64,000 bases of DNA from Roseomonas alba (GCF_019430885.1 NZ_JAHYBZ010000007.1:248001-312000), one strand, 5' to 3'; positions 22,185 through 31,419 are shown, counted from the first letter of the stretch. Notes: generated from the sequence alone by a model not told the origin. Translations and numbers: made by a program.

Positions 22185-22583
22185 ATGGACCCCATCGCCC
22201 GCAACCTCGCCGTGGTCGAGGCCCATATTCGCGATGAAGCGCGCGATCCCGCCGCGGTCATGGATCTCTATACCGACGACATCGTACTCGAGATGCCGAC
22301 GCGCGGGCTGACCCTGGTCGGCCGCACCGCCATCGAGGCCAACTACCGGGCCATGTTCGGCTCCATGGCCGAGGTCGAGATCATCCCAGGCACCCGCTTC
22401 GCCACCGAGGACCACGTCATCGACGACTGCACCGCGCGCTTCCGCCTGACCGGCGACGGTGTCGCGAACGCGCCGCTGCCGGTCGGCAGCCTGGTCGAGT
22501 TGCGGCTGATGCACCTGTTCGCGATGCGCGACGGACGCATCGCGCGGGAGACGGTCTATGAGGGCTGGCGGCGGATCGGTTAG
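22185..22583 (+). CDS. SnoaL-like/NTF2-like small protein
   Basis: The product is 132 residues from the ATG at 22185. It fits the SnoaL/nuclear transport factor 2 fold: N-terminal helix ARNLAVVEAHIRDEARDP, then the strand pattern MDLYTDDIVLEMPTRGLTLVGR and a closing VELRLMHLFAMRDGRIARETVYEG. Members include ketosteroid isomerase-like enzymes, polyketide cyclases and stress-related proteins. The substrate is unknown. It is controlled, by context, through the MarR operators over its promoter. A family A element follows within 10 bases of the stop codon. Confidence 0.85.
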   Translation: MDPIARNLAVVEAHIRDEARDPAAVMDLYTDDIVLEMPTRGLTLVGRTAIEANYRAMFGSMAEVEIIPGTRFATEDHVIDDCTARFRLTGDGVANAPLPVGSLVELRLMHLFAMRDGRIARETVYEGWRRIG

Positions 22584-22589
22584 CGGCAA

Positions 22590-22895
22590 GATGGGGAGGG
22601 GCTTTGCCCCATCGGCGCGACGATCCGGGCGACCGCGGAACGGGGAACGGCTCTCCCGAACCCCCACCCGCCAAAGGCCACAGGGCCTTTGGAAACCGAC
22701 ACCTGGTGCCGGGCGGGAAGCCCTGTTCAGACTATCGAGGCGCGCACGGTGCACGGCGCCTGGGAATGATTCTGGCGCTCAGCGGGAACCGCACGATCCA
22801 GGTTGGCTGGACTGCCGTGCAGGGCGCCAAGTCAAGGTTTCCAAAGGCCTTTCGGCCTTTGGCGGGGAGAGCCCGAGAGGGGCAAAGCCCCTCTC
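22590..22895. repeat. Family A inverted-repeat element, copy 2
   Basis: The left terminal hairpin is GATGGGG (22590-22596) with CCCCATC (22607-22613). CCAAAGGCC with GGCCTTTGG follows near 22675, then GAAACCG. The core contains GCGCGCACGG and AGGGCGCCAAGTCAAGG, shared with copy 5. The right arm has CCAAAGGCC with GGCCTTTGG near 22840-22860 and the terminal hairpin GAGAGGGGC with GCCCCTCTC ending at 22895. It fills the gap between the SnoaL-like gene and ald, both of which end here. Confidence 0.85.
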
Positions 22896-22920
22896 GTTTC
22901 CACAGTCCAGGATGAAGCAC

Positions 22921-24027
22921 CTAAGCCGCCAAGGACTTCAGCGGCAGCCCCAGCGCCGCCGCCACCGCCGGATGCGTGACGCTGCCGCCCTGCACGTTCA
23001 CTCCTGCGGCGAGATGCGGATTCTCCGCCGCCGCGCGTCGCCAGCCCTTGTCGGCGATCTGCAGGGTGAAGGGCAGCGTCGCGTTGTTCAGCGCCACGGC
23101 GCTGGTCCGCGCCACGGCGCCGGGCATGTTCGTCACGCAGTAATGCACGACACCGTCCACCACATAGGTCGGGTCGGCATGGGTGGTGGGGCGGGAGGTC
23201 TCGAAGCAGCCGCCCTGGTCGATCGCCACATCGACCATCACGCTGCCTGGCCGCATGCGCGACACGGTCTGCCGCGTCACCAGCCGCGGCGCGGCGGCAC
23301 CCGGCACCAGCACGGCGCCGATCACCAGATCGGCCTCCAGCACCGTGCGTTCGACCGCGTCGCTGGTCGCGAAGAGCGTATCGACCATGCCGTTGAACTC
23401 GACGTCCAGCGCGTTCAGGACGCGCGGATTGCGGTCGAGCACCGTGACGTGGGCGCGCATCCCGCTCGCGATCCGCGCGGCATTCGATCCGACCACGCCG
23501 CCGCCGATGATCGCGACGCGGCCTGACGGCACGCCGGGCACGCCGGACAGCAGGATGCCGGCGCCGCCGGCTTCCTTTTCCAGGCAGCGCGCGCCGACCT
23601 GAACGGCCATGCGGCCGGCGACCTCGCTCATCGGCGCCAGCAGGGGCAGCCCGCCCTGTGCATCCGTCACCGTCTCATAGGCGATGGCCGTGCAGCCGGA
23701 GGCGATCAGCCCCTGCGTCTGCTCGGGATCGGGGGCGAGGTGCAGGTAGGTGAACAGCACCTGGTCCGGCCGCAGTCGTATCCATTCGGCGGGCTGCGGC
23801 TCCTTCACCTTTACCACCAGCTCGGCCTCGGCGAAGACCGTCGCGGCATCGGGGGCGATGCGGGCGCCCGCAGCGAGGTAGGCCTCGTCCGGGAAGCCGA
23901 TGCCGGCGCCGGCGTTGGTCTCGACCAGGACCTCATGACCGTGCAGGACCAGTTCGCGGACCGAGCCGGGCACCAGCCCGACCCGGTATTCGTGGATCTT
24001 CACTTCCTTCGGGACGCCGACGCGCAT
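22921..24027 (-). CDS. ald: Alanine dehydrogenase
   Basis: The product is 368 residues from the ATG at 24027. It catalyses the reversible NAD-dependent deamination of L-alanine to pyruvate. The start [20 protein letters not shown] is the classical Ald opening. Pyruvate-binding Arg15 and Lys are in RVGLVP and VKVKEPQ (about 70-76); His95 in TYLHLAP is the expected acid-base residue. The NAD-binding motif is [13 protein letters not shown] at about 176-188. The C-terminal [13 protein letters not shown] is typical. AAGGAAGAAC lies just before the ATG. It is the last gene of a possible AmpG-FUSC-DUF486-ald run. Confidence 0.95.
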   Translation of the reverse strand: MRVGVPKEVKIHEYRVGLVPGSVRELVLHGHEVLVETNAGAGIGFPDEAYLAAGARIAPDAATVFAEAELVVKVKEPQPAEWIRLRPDQVLFTYLHLAPDPEQTQGLIASGCTAIAYETVTDAQGGLPLLAPMSEVAGRMAVQVGARCLEKEAGGAGILLSGVPGVPSGRVAIIGGGVVGSNAARIASGMRAHVTVLDRNPRVLNALDVEFNGMVDTLFATSDAVERTVLEADLVIGAVLVPGAAAPRLVTRQTVSRMRPGSVMVDVAIDQGGCFETSRPTTHADPTYVVDGVVHYCVTNMPGAVARTSAVALNNATLPFTLQIADKGWRRAAAENPHLAAGVNVQGGSVTHPAVAAALGLPLKSLAA

Positions 24028-24045
24028 GGTGTTCTTCCTTGGGTT

Positions 24046-24390
24046 TCACTCCACCGGCAGGAAGATGAACACGACGGCGGCGATCAGGCACCCCCCGGCG
24101 GCGAGGAAGTTCCAGCGGATCGTCTCGCCCAGGAAGGCCACGCTGAACACGGCGAATACCGCCAGCGTGATGACCTCCTGCATTACCTTGAGCTGCTGGC
24201 CGGTGAAGGTGCCGTAGCCGATCCGGTTCGCCGGCACGGCGAGACAGTATTCGAAGAAGGCGATGCCCCATGAGATCACGATCGCCAGCCACATCGGCCA
24301 GGATGGCTGCTTGAGGTGACCGTACCAGGCGAAGGTCATCAGCACGTTGGAGGCGACGAGCAGCAGCGGCGTCAGCAGCCAGGCGGACAT
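24046..24390 (-). CDS. DUF486/DMT-type small membrane protein
   Basis: The product is 114 residues from the ATG at 24390 with four hydrophobic segments (about 4-22, 32-49, 70-88 and 93-112). The sequence LMTFAWYGHLK and PANRIGYGTFTGQQLKVMQEVITL are family-defining for DUF486 (EamA/DMT-related) proteins. The size and topology suggest a small multidrug-resistance-like or accessory membrane protein; no substrate is known. It lies 18 bases upstream of ald and 59 bases downstream of FUSC on the same strand. Confidence 0.88.
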   Translation of the reverse strand: MSAWLLTPLLLVASNVLMTFAWYGHLKQPSWPMWLAIVISWGIAFFEYCLAVPANRIGYGTFTGQQLKVMQEVITLAVFAVFSVAFLGETIRWNFLAAGGCLIAAVVFIFLPVE

Positions 24391-24449
24391 GGAAACTCCT
24401 TGAGGACCGGTGCCGCGCAGTCTGGCCCTGCTGCCGGGGCCGCCCAAGA

Positions 24450-26399
24450 TCATATCACGCGACCCGAGCGCTCCAGCCGGCCCAGACCCTCCACAGCCAA
24501 AGCGAACTGCCGGCCGATCTCGGCGAGGATCGGCGCGGCGGCTTCCGTGGGCTGCTGTGGCAGCGTCGTGGCACCGGCGGCCAGCGCCGTGGCCGCGTCC
24601 TCGAACCAGGCGCGCCAGACGGTGGGATCGCCTGCGCCGGACAATCGCAGTGCGGCGACACGCCCGGCCGCCCGCCGCATCGCGGCGTCCGCCGACAACG
24701 CGGCCGCCAGGCCTTCGGTCCGCGTCAGGGCGTTTTCGAACAGAGCCTTCTGCAGCAGCTCCTCGGCCTGGGCGCTGGTCTGGCCGACCGTGCGGCGGAT
24801 CGCGAGCACCGCGCCCTCCCCCGCCTCGACGGAGACCGCGAGGGCAGCGTAGCGCAGATTGGCGACCAGCGCGGCGCGGAGCGCCGGCGCCAGCCGCGCC
24901 CCGGCCCAGTCCGGCCACAGCAGCGCCGCGCCGGCCAGTGCCGCCGCGCCGCCGGCCAGGGTGTACAAGGCGCGTTCCAGCGCCACGCGCAGCGCATCGG
25001 TATGGCCCGGCCGTTCGAGTTCGAGCAGCACGACCACCACGGCCGAAAGCCCGGTGACGAAAAGACCGAAGCTGACGCGGCGCACCGCGGCGGTGGGCGC
25101 GGCGAGGAGGAAGACCGCGAAGGCCGCCACCAATGGCGAGGGCAGCAGCACCGCGGCACCCGCGCCGAGCGACGCCCCCAGCAGCGTGACCAGCAGCGCG
25201 ACGGCCAGCCACCACCCGTGATCGAGCCGCCAGCCGAGGGTCAGCGCCAGCCCGCCCGCCGCCAGGACCGCGAGCCGCAGCGCATGGCGCAGCAGCGGCG
25301 TTCCGGGCCGGAGCTGCGCCCGGATCGCTGTCCAGCCGGTCCCCCCGGGCGGTTCGCCCCAGGTCGGCGCGTTGCCACGCGACGCCGGCGCCGCGGCGGC
25401 ATCCAGGCCGTCCAGCAGCCGCTCGATCACCGGCCGCAGGGATGCGCTCTCCGGCAGGGCCGCGACATGGGCGAGCAACTCCGCGCGCGGCGCCACGCTG
25501 CACGGTCGCTGGGCCACGGTCGCGACAGCGAGTTCCTCCAGCAGCGGCCCGAGCGCCTTCAACAGCCGCGACGCCGCGGCGCGGGTGGGCGGCGCGTCGG
25601 TGTGCTCCAGCAGGTCGGCCAGGGCGACCAGCGCGTCGAAGACCTGCTCGGCCGCCTCCAGCCGCTGCCAGACCGGATCGAGCCGCCAAGCCCCGCCCGG
25701 CGCCGCGCCGGCATGGGCGATGATGCGGGCGCGCGCTTCCTCGAAGATCAGCCGCACATCGCGGCGATAGGCCCGCGCATGGCGGTCCCATGTCGCACGG
25801 TTCTCGCCGGCCGGACCCAGCATGCCTTCCAGATCCGCGACGAGCCCCGCCAATGCCCGCCAGCCTCGGGCCACGGCATGGCGCGCGGTCTGGAAAGGCC
25901 GGAGCCACCACAGCACCGCCGTCACCAGGACAGCCCAGCCGGTACCCAGGAGGAAGAGCACCGCCGCCTCCTCCGCCAGGCGCGGGGTGGCGGGGCCTTG
26001 TGACAGCGCCAGCACCAGCACGACGGACAGCAGCACGCTGATCAGCACGCCCGGCATGCCCAAGGCCCGCAGCAGCGCGAGGAGGAAGATCCCGATCGTG
26101 CCGCCGGCGACCGCCACTGGCAGCGGCGCGAAGGCCCCGAGCAGGCCGAAGCCCGCGGTCAGCAACGCGCCGCCGATCCCGAACAGGATCTGCGACCGCA
26201 CCCGGTCGCGCAGCGGCCCGCCGGGATCCGCCAGACAACTCAGCCAAGCCGCCAGCGCCGGCCAGACGAGGATCGGCAGATCCGCCCAGACGGCGATCAG
26301 CACAAGCGAGGTCAGGGCCAGGCCGCTGCGCAGCCCCTCCCCCGGATTGAGCAGCCGGAGATCGAAGGCGAAGGTTGCCGGCAGGCCGTCGCGGGACAT
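24450..26399 (-). CDS. FUSC family transport protein
   Basis: The product is 649 residues, in the fusaric acid resistance (FUSC/AaeB) family. It has two blocks of membrane helices: about 25-160 (LALTSLVLIAVWADLPILVWP and the next helices) and about 360-490 (LRLAVLAAGGLALTLGWRL and beyond). A soluble, largely helical domain lies between them, and another follows at about 490-649. Such proteins export aromatic acids or act in the cell envelope, usually with HlyD-type partners; none is adjacent. It starts 12 bases downstream of the AmpG-like gene. Confidence 0.87.
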   Translation of the reverse strand: MSRDGLPATFAFDLRLLNPGEGLRSGLALTSLVLIAVWADLPILVWPALAAWLSCLADPGGPLRDRVRSQILFGIGGALLTAGFGLLGAFAPLPVAVAGGTIGIFLLALLRALGMPGVLISVLLSVVLVLALSQGPATPRLAEEAAVLFLLGTGWAVLVTAVLWWLRPFQTARHAVARGWRALAGLVADLEGMLGPAGENRATWDRHARAYRRDVRLIFEEARARIIAHAGAAPGGAWRLDPVWQRLEAAEQVFDALVALADLLEHTDAPPTRAAASRLLKALGPLLEELAVATVAQRPCSVAPRAELLAHVAALPESASLRPVIERLLDGLDAAAAPASRGNAPTWGEPPGGTGWTAIRAQLRPGTPLLRHALRLAVLAAGGLALTLGWRLDHGWWLAVALLVTLLGASLGAGAAVLLPSPLVAAFAVFLLAAPTAAVRRVSFGLFVTGLSAVVVVLLELERPGHTDALRVALERALYTLAGGAAALAGAALLWPDWAGARLAPALRAALVANLRYAALAVSVEAGEGAVLAIRRTVGQTSAQAEELLQKALFENALTRTEGLAAALSADAAMRRAAGRVAALRLSGAGDPTVWRAWFEDAATALAAGATTLPQQPTEAAAPILAEIGRQFALAVEGLGRLERSGRVI

Positions 26400-26411
26400 G
26401 CCGGCTGCGCC

Positions 26412-27689
26412 TCAGCGGGCCGCGGCGGCCTCGGCGCCGACCGGCGCAGGCGGCAGGCGGCGCAGCAGGAACAGCATGATGCCCATCGCCGGCAGTGCCG
26501 CGACGGTCGTCATCAGGAAGAAGGAGGGCCAGCCCAGCATCTCGGCCAGCCAGCCCGAACTGGCCCCCAGCGTGCGCAGCGGCACCGCAGCCAGGGACGA
26601 CAGCAGCGCATATTGCGTCGCGGTGAAGGACCGGCTGGTCAGTGACGACAGGTAGGTGACGAAGGCCGCATCGGCGAGGCCGTCGGTGAAGTTCTCCACC
26701 CCCACCTGGGCGAAGAGCATGGGGATGTCGTGCCCCGCCTGGGCCAGGGCGACATACATCAGGTTCGACAGCATCTGCGCCATGCCGGTGATGATCAGCG
26801 CGCGGCCGGTGCCGATGCGGGCCACGAACCAGCCACCGGCCAGCGCGCCGAGCAGGGTCGCGAACAGGCCGAAGACGCTGGAGACGGATGCCACCTCCAG
26901 CCGCGAGAAGCCCATCTCGCGGTAGAAGGGCGCGGTCATGATGCCGGCCAGCGCCTCACCCAGCTTGAACAGGGCGACGAAGGCGAGGATGGCGAACCAA
27001 TAGGGACGGCGAACGAAATCCGCGAAGGGATCGACCACGGCGAGGCGCAACCGCGCCGCCCAGCCATGCGGGTGCTCGACCGGTGCGGGGCCGGCATCGG
27101 GGGCGGCCAGCACGGCCAGGAACCCCACCCCGATCATCACGGCGCACATCGCAAACGCAAAGGACCAGCCGCCGAGCTCCGCCATGGCCAGCGCGCCTGC
27201 GCCCGAGGCCAGCAGCGCCCCGCGATAGCCCCAGACGTAGCAGGCGAGGCCATAGCCCTGGTCGCGCTCGGGCAGCACCTCGATGCGATAGGCGTCGATG
27301 ACGATGTCCTGGCTGGCCGACAGGAAGGCGACCCCCACCGCGATCGCGACCGTCATCGTCGGATCCGCCGTCGGGTCGGTCAGGCCAAGTGCGAGGATCG
27401 CCAGCGCCAGAGCCGGCTGGATGACCGCCAGCCAGCCGCGTCGGCGCCCCAACCCCCGGAAGGCCGGCGGCAATGCATGGTCGAGCACGGGCGACCACAG
27501 GAATTTCAGCGAATAGGCGAGGCCGATCAGCGCGGTCATCCCGATCGCCGCCAGCGAGATGCCGGATTCCGACATCCATTGCCGCAGGGTGAAGGCCGTC
27601 AGCGGCAGCGGCACTCCGGCCGAAAAGCCGAGCGCGAGGAGGACGAGGAAGCGCCGGTCGCGCCAGCGGGGCAAGGCCGAATCGGACAT
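26412..27689 (-). CDS. AmpG-like major facilitator superfamily transporter
   Basis: The product is 425 residues with about 12 predicted membrane segments. It opens with RFLVLLALGFSAGVPLPLTAFTLRQWMSE, which matches AmpG, the inner-membrane importer of anhydromuropeptides in cell-wall recycling. SQDIVIDAYRIEVL and ENFTDGLADAAFVTYLSSLT are also typical of AmpG. I do not see ampD, nagZ or ampR nearby, so the symbol is not assigned firmly. A generic sugar or peptide MFS transporter is the alternative. It lies upstream of FUSC and is divergent from the Yip1 gene. Confidence 0.82.
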   Translation of the reverse strand: MSDSALPRWRDRRFLVLLALGFSAGVPLPLTAFTLRQWMSESGISLAAIGMTALIGLAYSLKFLWSPVLDHALPPAFRGLGRRRGWLAVIQPALALAILALGLTDPTADPTMTVAIAVGVAFLSASQDIVIDAYRIEVLPERDQGYGLACYVWGYRGALLASGAGALAMAELGGWSFAFAMCAVMIGVGFLAVLAAPDAGPAPVEHPHGWAARLRLAVVDPFADFVRRPYWFAILAFVALFKLGEALAGIMTAPFYREMGFSRLEVASVSSVFGLFATLLGALAGGWFVARIGTGRALIITGMAQMLSNLMYVALAQAGHDIPMLFAQVGVENFTDGLADAAFVTYLSSLTSRSFTATQYALLSSLAAVPLRTLGASSGWLAEMLGWPSFFLMTTVAALPAMGIMLFLLRRLPPAPVGAEAAAAR

Positions 27690-27796
27690 GGAGGCAAGCT
27701 GGCAGAAGCCAGGTCACATCGCCAGCGCAGCAGGCTTGCTCCGGCGCCCCGGCGCTGCGCAGTATCGCGCCGGCAACGATCCCTGCAGAGGACTGC

Positions 27797-28333
27797 ATGA
27801 ACGAGCTGATCGCCCGCGTGAAGGGCATGATCCTGGCGCCGGCCCAGGAATGGCGGACCATTGCGCGCGAGCCGGTGGAGTTGGTCCCGCTCTTCACCCG
27901 CTACGTCATGATCCTGGCGGCGATCCCGGCCGTGGCCGGCTTCCTGCTGGTGGCGATCTGGGCGCCCTTCCATGCCCTGACCGGGGCGATCGTGGGCTAC
28001 ATCCTCTCCCTGATCGCGGTCTTCGTGACGGCGAAGATCATCGAGGTGCTGGCGCCCAATTTCGGCGGCCCCCAGGATGCCGACGCGGCGCTGAAGCTCG
28101 CCGCCTTCGCGCCCACGGCGGCCTGGGTGTCGGGGGCCGCGATGATCGTGCCGATCCTGGGCTGGCTGGTGGCGCTGATCGGCGGTTTCTACTCGCTCTA
28201 CACGCTCTATCTGGGCGTGCCGCTGGTGATGCGCGTGCCGCAGGAAAAGGCCGTGACCTTCACCCTGGCGGTGATCGGCGTGGCGATCCTCGTGAACATC
28301 GCGGTACGGCTGCTGACCGGCATCCTCATCTGA
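27797..28333 (+). CDS. Yip1 domain membrane protein
   Basis: The product is 178 residues from the ATG at 27797. It opens with ELIARVKGMILAPAQEWRTIAREP, the soluble lead seen in bacterial Yip1 proteins. Four or five hydrophobic segments follow (about 37-60, 66-85, 108-128, 130-150 and 154-176), with FGGPQDADAALKLAAFAPTA between them. Its biochemical role is unknown. The stop TGA (28331-28333) coincides with the first bases of family B copy 2. It is divergent from the AmpG-like gene across about 107 bp. Confidence 0.85.
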   Translation: MNELIARVKGMILAPAQEWRTIAREPVELVPLFTRYVMILAAIPAVAGFLLVAIWAPFHALTGAIVGYILSLIAVFVTAKIIEVLAPNFGGPQDADAALKLAAFAPTAAWVSGAAMIVPILGWLVALIGGFYSLYTLYLGVPLVMRVPQEKAVTFTLAVIGVAILVNIAVRLLTGILI

Positions 28334-28455
28334 TACCAGCCAGCCTTTCGGCTGGCTCGGTATCAGAGTCTTGGTTTCGCGCGCGGCCGCCCCACCAACC
28401 CCGCGCGCCATACCGTTCACCTTGCCGGTGAGAAGTTCATCAGCAAGGCTCGGCG
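28332..28455 (+). repeat. Family B repeat, copy 2
   Basis: The first 33 bases (28332-28364) form a strong hairpin: GATACCAGCCAGCC with GGCTGGCTCGGTATC across TTTC. The middle block TCAGAGTCTTGG, CGCGCGCGGCCGCCCC and CCAACCCCGCGCGCC matches 3341-3462. The distal stem is CCTTGC...TGA with TCA...GCAAGG. The first bases overlap the Yip1 stop codon, at the same offset as copy 1. It may act as a transcription end for the Yip1 gene. The rest of the gap to 28573 shows only GC-rich sequence. Confidence 0.75.
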
Positions 28456-28573
28456 GCATGAGGCGCCGTCCGGACATGCGGCGTCTGGCGCATGTCCAGG
28501 TCCGGCACCGGCCCGCACAGGCCGGTGCCGCAGGGGGCAGGGCGGTGCCGCGAGGCGAGGCCCCTCCCCGATC

Positions 28574-28960
28574 CTACCCTTCCGCCTTCGGCACCATCCG
28601 CCCGATCCGCCGTCCACCGAACAGGTGGACATGGAAATGCGGGACTTCCTGTCCCCCATCGCTGCCCATGTTGGTCAGCGCGCGATAGCCCGCGGCTTCC
28701 AGCCCGAGTTCCTTCGCCACCTTCGACACGGCGCGCCAGAACCCCGCGATCTCGGCCTCCGACGCCGTCGCGCCGAAGTCCGCGATCGACACGTAGCGCC
28801 CCTTCGGAATCACCAGGACATGCACCGGCGTCTGCGGATTGATGTCGTGGAAGGCGAGGGCGTGCTCGTCCTCATGCACCTTCTTGCACGGGATCTCCCC
28901 GCGCAGGATGCGGGCGAAGATGTTGGCGTCGTCATAGGGCGGCAGGCCGGTCACGGACAT
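28574..28960 (-). CDS. HIT family nucleotide hydrolase
   Basis: The product is 128 residues from the ATG at 28960. It is a histidine-triad protein of the HINT branch. FARILRGEIPCKKVHEDEHALAFHDINPQTPVHVLVIPK, read in parts, gives the family strand pattern. The catalytic triad is PHFHVHLFGG at about 109-118 (H-x-H-x-H). HINT enzymes hydrolyse AMP-amidates and related nucleotides. The gene is divergent from the TetR gene across 145 bp. Confidence 0.92.
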   Translation of the reverse strand: MSVTGLPPYDDANIFARILRGEIPCKKVHEDEHALAFHDINPQTPVHVLVIPKGRYVSIADFGATASEAEIAGFWRAVSKVAKELGLEAAGYRALTNMGSDGGQEVPHFHVHLFGGRRIGRMVPKAEG

Positions 28961-29058
28961 GGCGGGACTCCAAGGGTTTGCGCGCTGCGTTGTGCGCATC
29001 CTCACCGCGCGGCCGCGATGCGCAAGACGGGTCGCATTTTCTGGTTGCGAAGGCGGGC

Positions 29059-29091
29059 CATTTTCGAATAACGGTGAGTTATTCGAATAAC
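29059..29091. promoter_or_regulatory. Tandem palindromic operator before TetR gene
   Basis: GTTATTCGAATAAC (29078-29091) is a perfect 14-bp palindrome. A related copy with 11 of 14 matches is at 29059-29072, its centre 19 bp away. Seen another way, TTCGAATAAC (29063-29072) and GTTATTCGAA (29078-29087) form a perfect 10-5-10 inverted repeat. It lies 14 bp before the TetR ATG, so autoregulation is likely. Confidence 0.75.
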
Positions 29092-29105
29092 AGACCGTAA
29101 CGCGA

Positions 29106-29720
29106 ATGTCCGCCGAAACCCAATCCCGCCCCTACCGCCAAGTCGCCCGCGCCGCCGCGACCGAGGAAACGCGCCGCCGCATCGTCACCGCCTTCGCCGA
29201 GGCGCTGGCCCAGCGCTGGCTGGACGAGATCACCCTGGATGAGCTCGCCACCGCCGCCGGCACCACCCGCCAGACCGTCATCCGCCTGTTCGGCGGCAAG
29301 GAGGGCCTGCTGGACGCCGTCGTCGACTGGATGCGCGAAGGGGTGGTCATCCGCCGCACCCTGATGCCCGGGCCCACCGCCATCGCCGTCGCCCGGGCGG
29401 TTGGCGCGGACTACGAGACGAGCGGCGACATGCTCATCCGCCTGCTGGCGCAGGAAGGCCGGCATCCGGGCCTGTTCACCCTGCTGGACCTTGGCCGCCG
29501 CCACCATCGGACCTGGATCGGGGAAGTCTTGGCCGGCCCGATCGCATCCCATCCGCCCGCGGAACGCGAGGCGCTCACCGACCGGCTCATCGTCGCCACC
29601 GATGTCTACAGCTGGAAGCTGCTCCGCCGGGATGCCGGGCGCAGCCGCATCGAAACCGAGGCGGCCATCGCCGCCCTCATCGCCGCTATCCTGGCGGCCC
29701 GGAGCAACGACCATGGCTGA
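29106..29720 (+). CDS. TetR/AcrR family regulator of glycosyltransferase pair
   Basis: The product is 204 residues. The DNA-binding domain at about 20-75 includes the recognition helix GTTRQTVIRLFGGKEGLL. The C-terminal domain is helical with RHHRTWIGEVL. It starts at the ATG at 29106, 15 bp after the palindromes. Its stop overlaps the glycosyltransferase gene by 8 bases, so the two form a coupled pair. It probably represses its own operon. The ligand may be a substrate or product of the glycosyltransferase, which is inference. Confidence 0.88.
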   Translation: MSAETQSRPYRQVARAAATEETRRRIVTAFAEALAQRWLDEITLDELATAAGTTRQTVIRLFGGKEGLLDAVVDWMREGVVIRRTLMPGPTAIAVARAVGADYETSGDMLIRLLAQEGRHPGLFTLLDLGRRHHRTWIGEVLAGPIASHPPAEREALTDRLIVATDVYSWKLLRRDAGRSRIETEAAIAALIAAILAARSNDHG

Positions 29721-30996
29721 TTTCCTCATCACCACCTTCGAAGGCGGCGGCAATGTCCCGCCCGTGCTCGGCATGATCCGGCGCCTGCGGGCACGCGGGC
29801 ACAGCGTGCGGGTATTGGGCGACGCGGTGCTGGGCCGCGAGATGGAGGCCGCCGGCGCGACCTTCCGCCCCTGGACCACGGCGCCGAACCGCGCCGACCG
29901 CCGGGGGGACTCCGACCCCATCAAGGATTGGGTGGCGACCGAGCCCGGTGGCGGCCTGCTGCGTGGCCTGGACACCATCATGATCGGCGAGGCCGCCAAC
30001 TATGCCGCCGACACCATGGCCGAGCTGCGCCGCCAGCCCGCCGATGCGCTACTGTGCTCCGACCTGCTGTTCGGCCCGGCGATCGCCGGCGAGGCTGCCG
30101 GCATCCCGGTCGTGATCTTCGCCTGCAACATCAACCTCATGCCGATGGACGGCCTGCCACCGGTTGGCCCCGGCCTAGCGCCACCCACCACCGCCGAGGA
30201 GCATGAGGTCGCCGCCGGCGTCGCCGCCTGGTTCCGCGCGGCGCTGGACGAAAGGCTGCCGGTGCTGAATGCGGCACGCGCGGCGCATGGCCTGGTACCG
30301 GTCTCGCGGCCCGAGGACCAGCACGCCCGTGCGGCGATGACCCTGCTCGCCACCAGCCCCGCCTTCGACTTCCCGGCGACGCGGCTGCCGCCCGGGCTGC
30401 GCTATGTCGGCCCGCTGCTCGATGCGCCGGGCTGGGCGCCGGACTGGGATTCGCCCTGGGCAGCGGACGATACCCGCCCGATGATCCTGGTCGCGCTCAG
30501 CTCGACCTTCATGGACCAGGCCGGCGTGATCCAGCGGCTGCTGGATGCGGTGGAGACGCTGCCCGCGCGCATCGTCGCCACGCTGGGGCCGGGGCTCGCC
30601 GGCACCGCGCTGCGCGTGCCCGCGAATGCGCAGGTGATCGATGGCGCGTCGCATGACGCGATGATGCGGTCGGCCGCACTGGTGGTGACGCATTGCGGGC
30701 ACGGCACGGTGATGCGCGCGCTGTCGCATGGGCGGCCGATGCTCTGCCTGCCCATGGGGCGCGACCAGAACGACAATGCGGCGCGCGTCGCCTTCCGGGG
30801 GGCGGGCATCCGGCTGACCCCCGATGCCGATGTCCCCGCGCTGCGCCAGGCCATCACGACGCTGCTGCGCGAACCGCGCTACGCGGCCGCGGCGAAGACC
30901 CTCGGTGCGGCGATCGCGGCGGCCACGCGGCCGGATGCTCTGGTGGAGGCGCTGGAGGAACTTCTCGCCGGGCCGTCCTGCCGCCACGCGGCGTGA
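29713..30996 (+). CDS. MGT-like glycosyltransferase (GT1 family)
   Basis: The product is 427 residues from the ATG at 29713. It is a GT-B fold nucleotide-sugar transferase of the UGT/macrolide glycosyltransferase type. The N-terminal domain starts FLITTFEGGGNVPPVLGMIRRLRARGHSVRVLG, in parts. The C-terminal donor-binding motif is VTHCGHGTVMRALSHGRPML at about 320-339, then PMGRDQNDNAARV. Members glycosylate macrolides, carotenoids, flavonoids or sterols; the acceptor here is unknown. It is coupled to the TetR gene and ends before a family A element. Confidence 0.88.
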   Translation: MADFLITTFEGGGNVPPVLGMIRRLRARGHSVRVLGDAVLGREMEAAGATFRPWTTAPNRADRRGDSDPIKDWVATEPGGGLLRGLDTIMIGEAANYAADTMAELRRQPADALLCSDLLFGPAIAGEAAGIPVVIFACNINLMPMDGLPPVGPGLAPPTTAEEHEVAAGVAAWFRAALDERLPVLNAARAAHGLVPVSRPEDQHARAAMTLLATSPAFDFPATRLPPGLRYVGPLLDAPGWAPDWDSPWAADDTRPMILVALSSTFMDQAGVIQRLLDAVETLPARIVATLGPGLAGTALRVPANAQVIDGASHDAMMRSAALVVTHCGHGTVMRALSHGRPMLCLPMGRDQNDNAARVAFRGAGIRLTPDADVPALRQAITTLLREPRYAAAAKTLGAAIAAATRPDALVEALEELLAGPSCRHAA

Positions 30997-31015
30997 ATGG
31001 ACGGCGCCGACGGAA

Positions 31016-31376
31016 TTGGAGGGGCGTCGCCCCTCCAAACCTCCCAGCCAAAGGCCACAGGGCCTTTGGAAACCGTCACTTGATGCCGCGCGGTGCGGTC
31101 GTTCCATGCCCCGCCCAGCGCGTTCCGTGCGCAAAAGCAGGTCTAGGCATCGGGTTTGCCCGAGGTATCCAGCACCCGAAGGAGGTCTCCCAAGACTTTC
31201 TGACGACCCGGTCACTTCCGCTGGCGCAGTGGCAGGGCTCTGCCGCTCCAACCGCCTTTCGTGCGCCGAAGCGCGTGCCGGCAGCATTCTGACAACGGAG
31301 CACGGCGCCAAAGGGAGGTATGCAAAGGCCCTTCGGCCTTTGCTGGGGAGAGCCCGAGAGGGACGAAGCCCCTCTC
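31016..31376. repeat. Family A inverted-repeat element, copy 3
   Basis: The left terminal hairpin is TTGGAGGGGC with GCCCCTCCAA (31016-31038); the second is CCAAAGGCC with GGCCTTTGG near 31050-31072. The right arm has GCAAAGGCC (31322-31330) with GGCCTTTGC (31335-31343): the outer C-G pair of other copies is replaced by G-C. The end hairpin is GAGAGGG...CCTCTC. The core is longer than in the other copies (about 250 bp). It fills the gap between the glycosyltransferase gene and hisE. Confidence 0.82.
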
Positions 31377-31419
31377 GGTTCCACAGATCAGGAAGAAGAG
31401 CGGCGCCGCCGCCCGGCCG

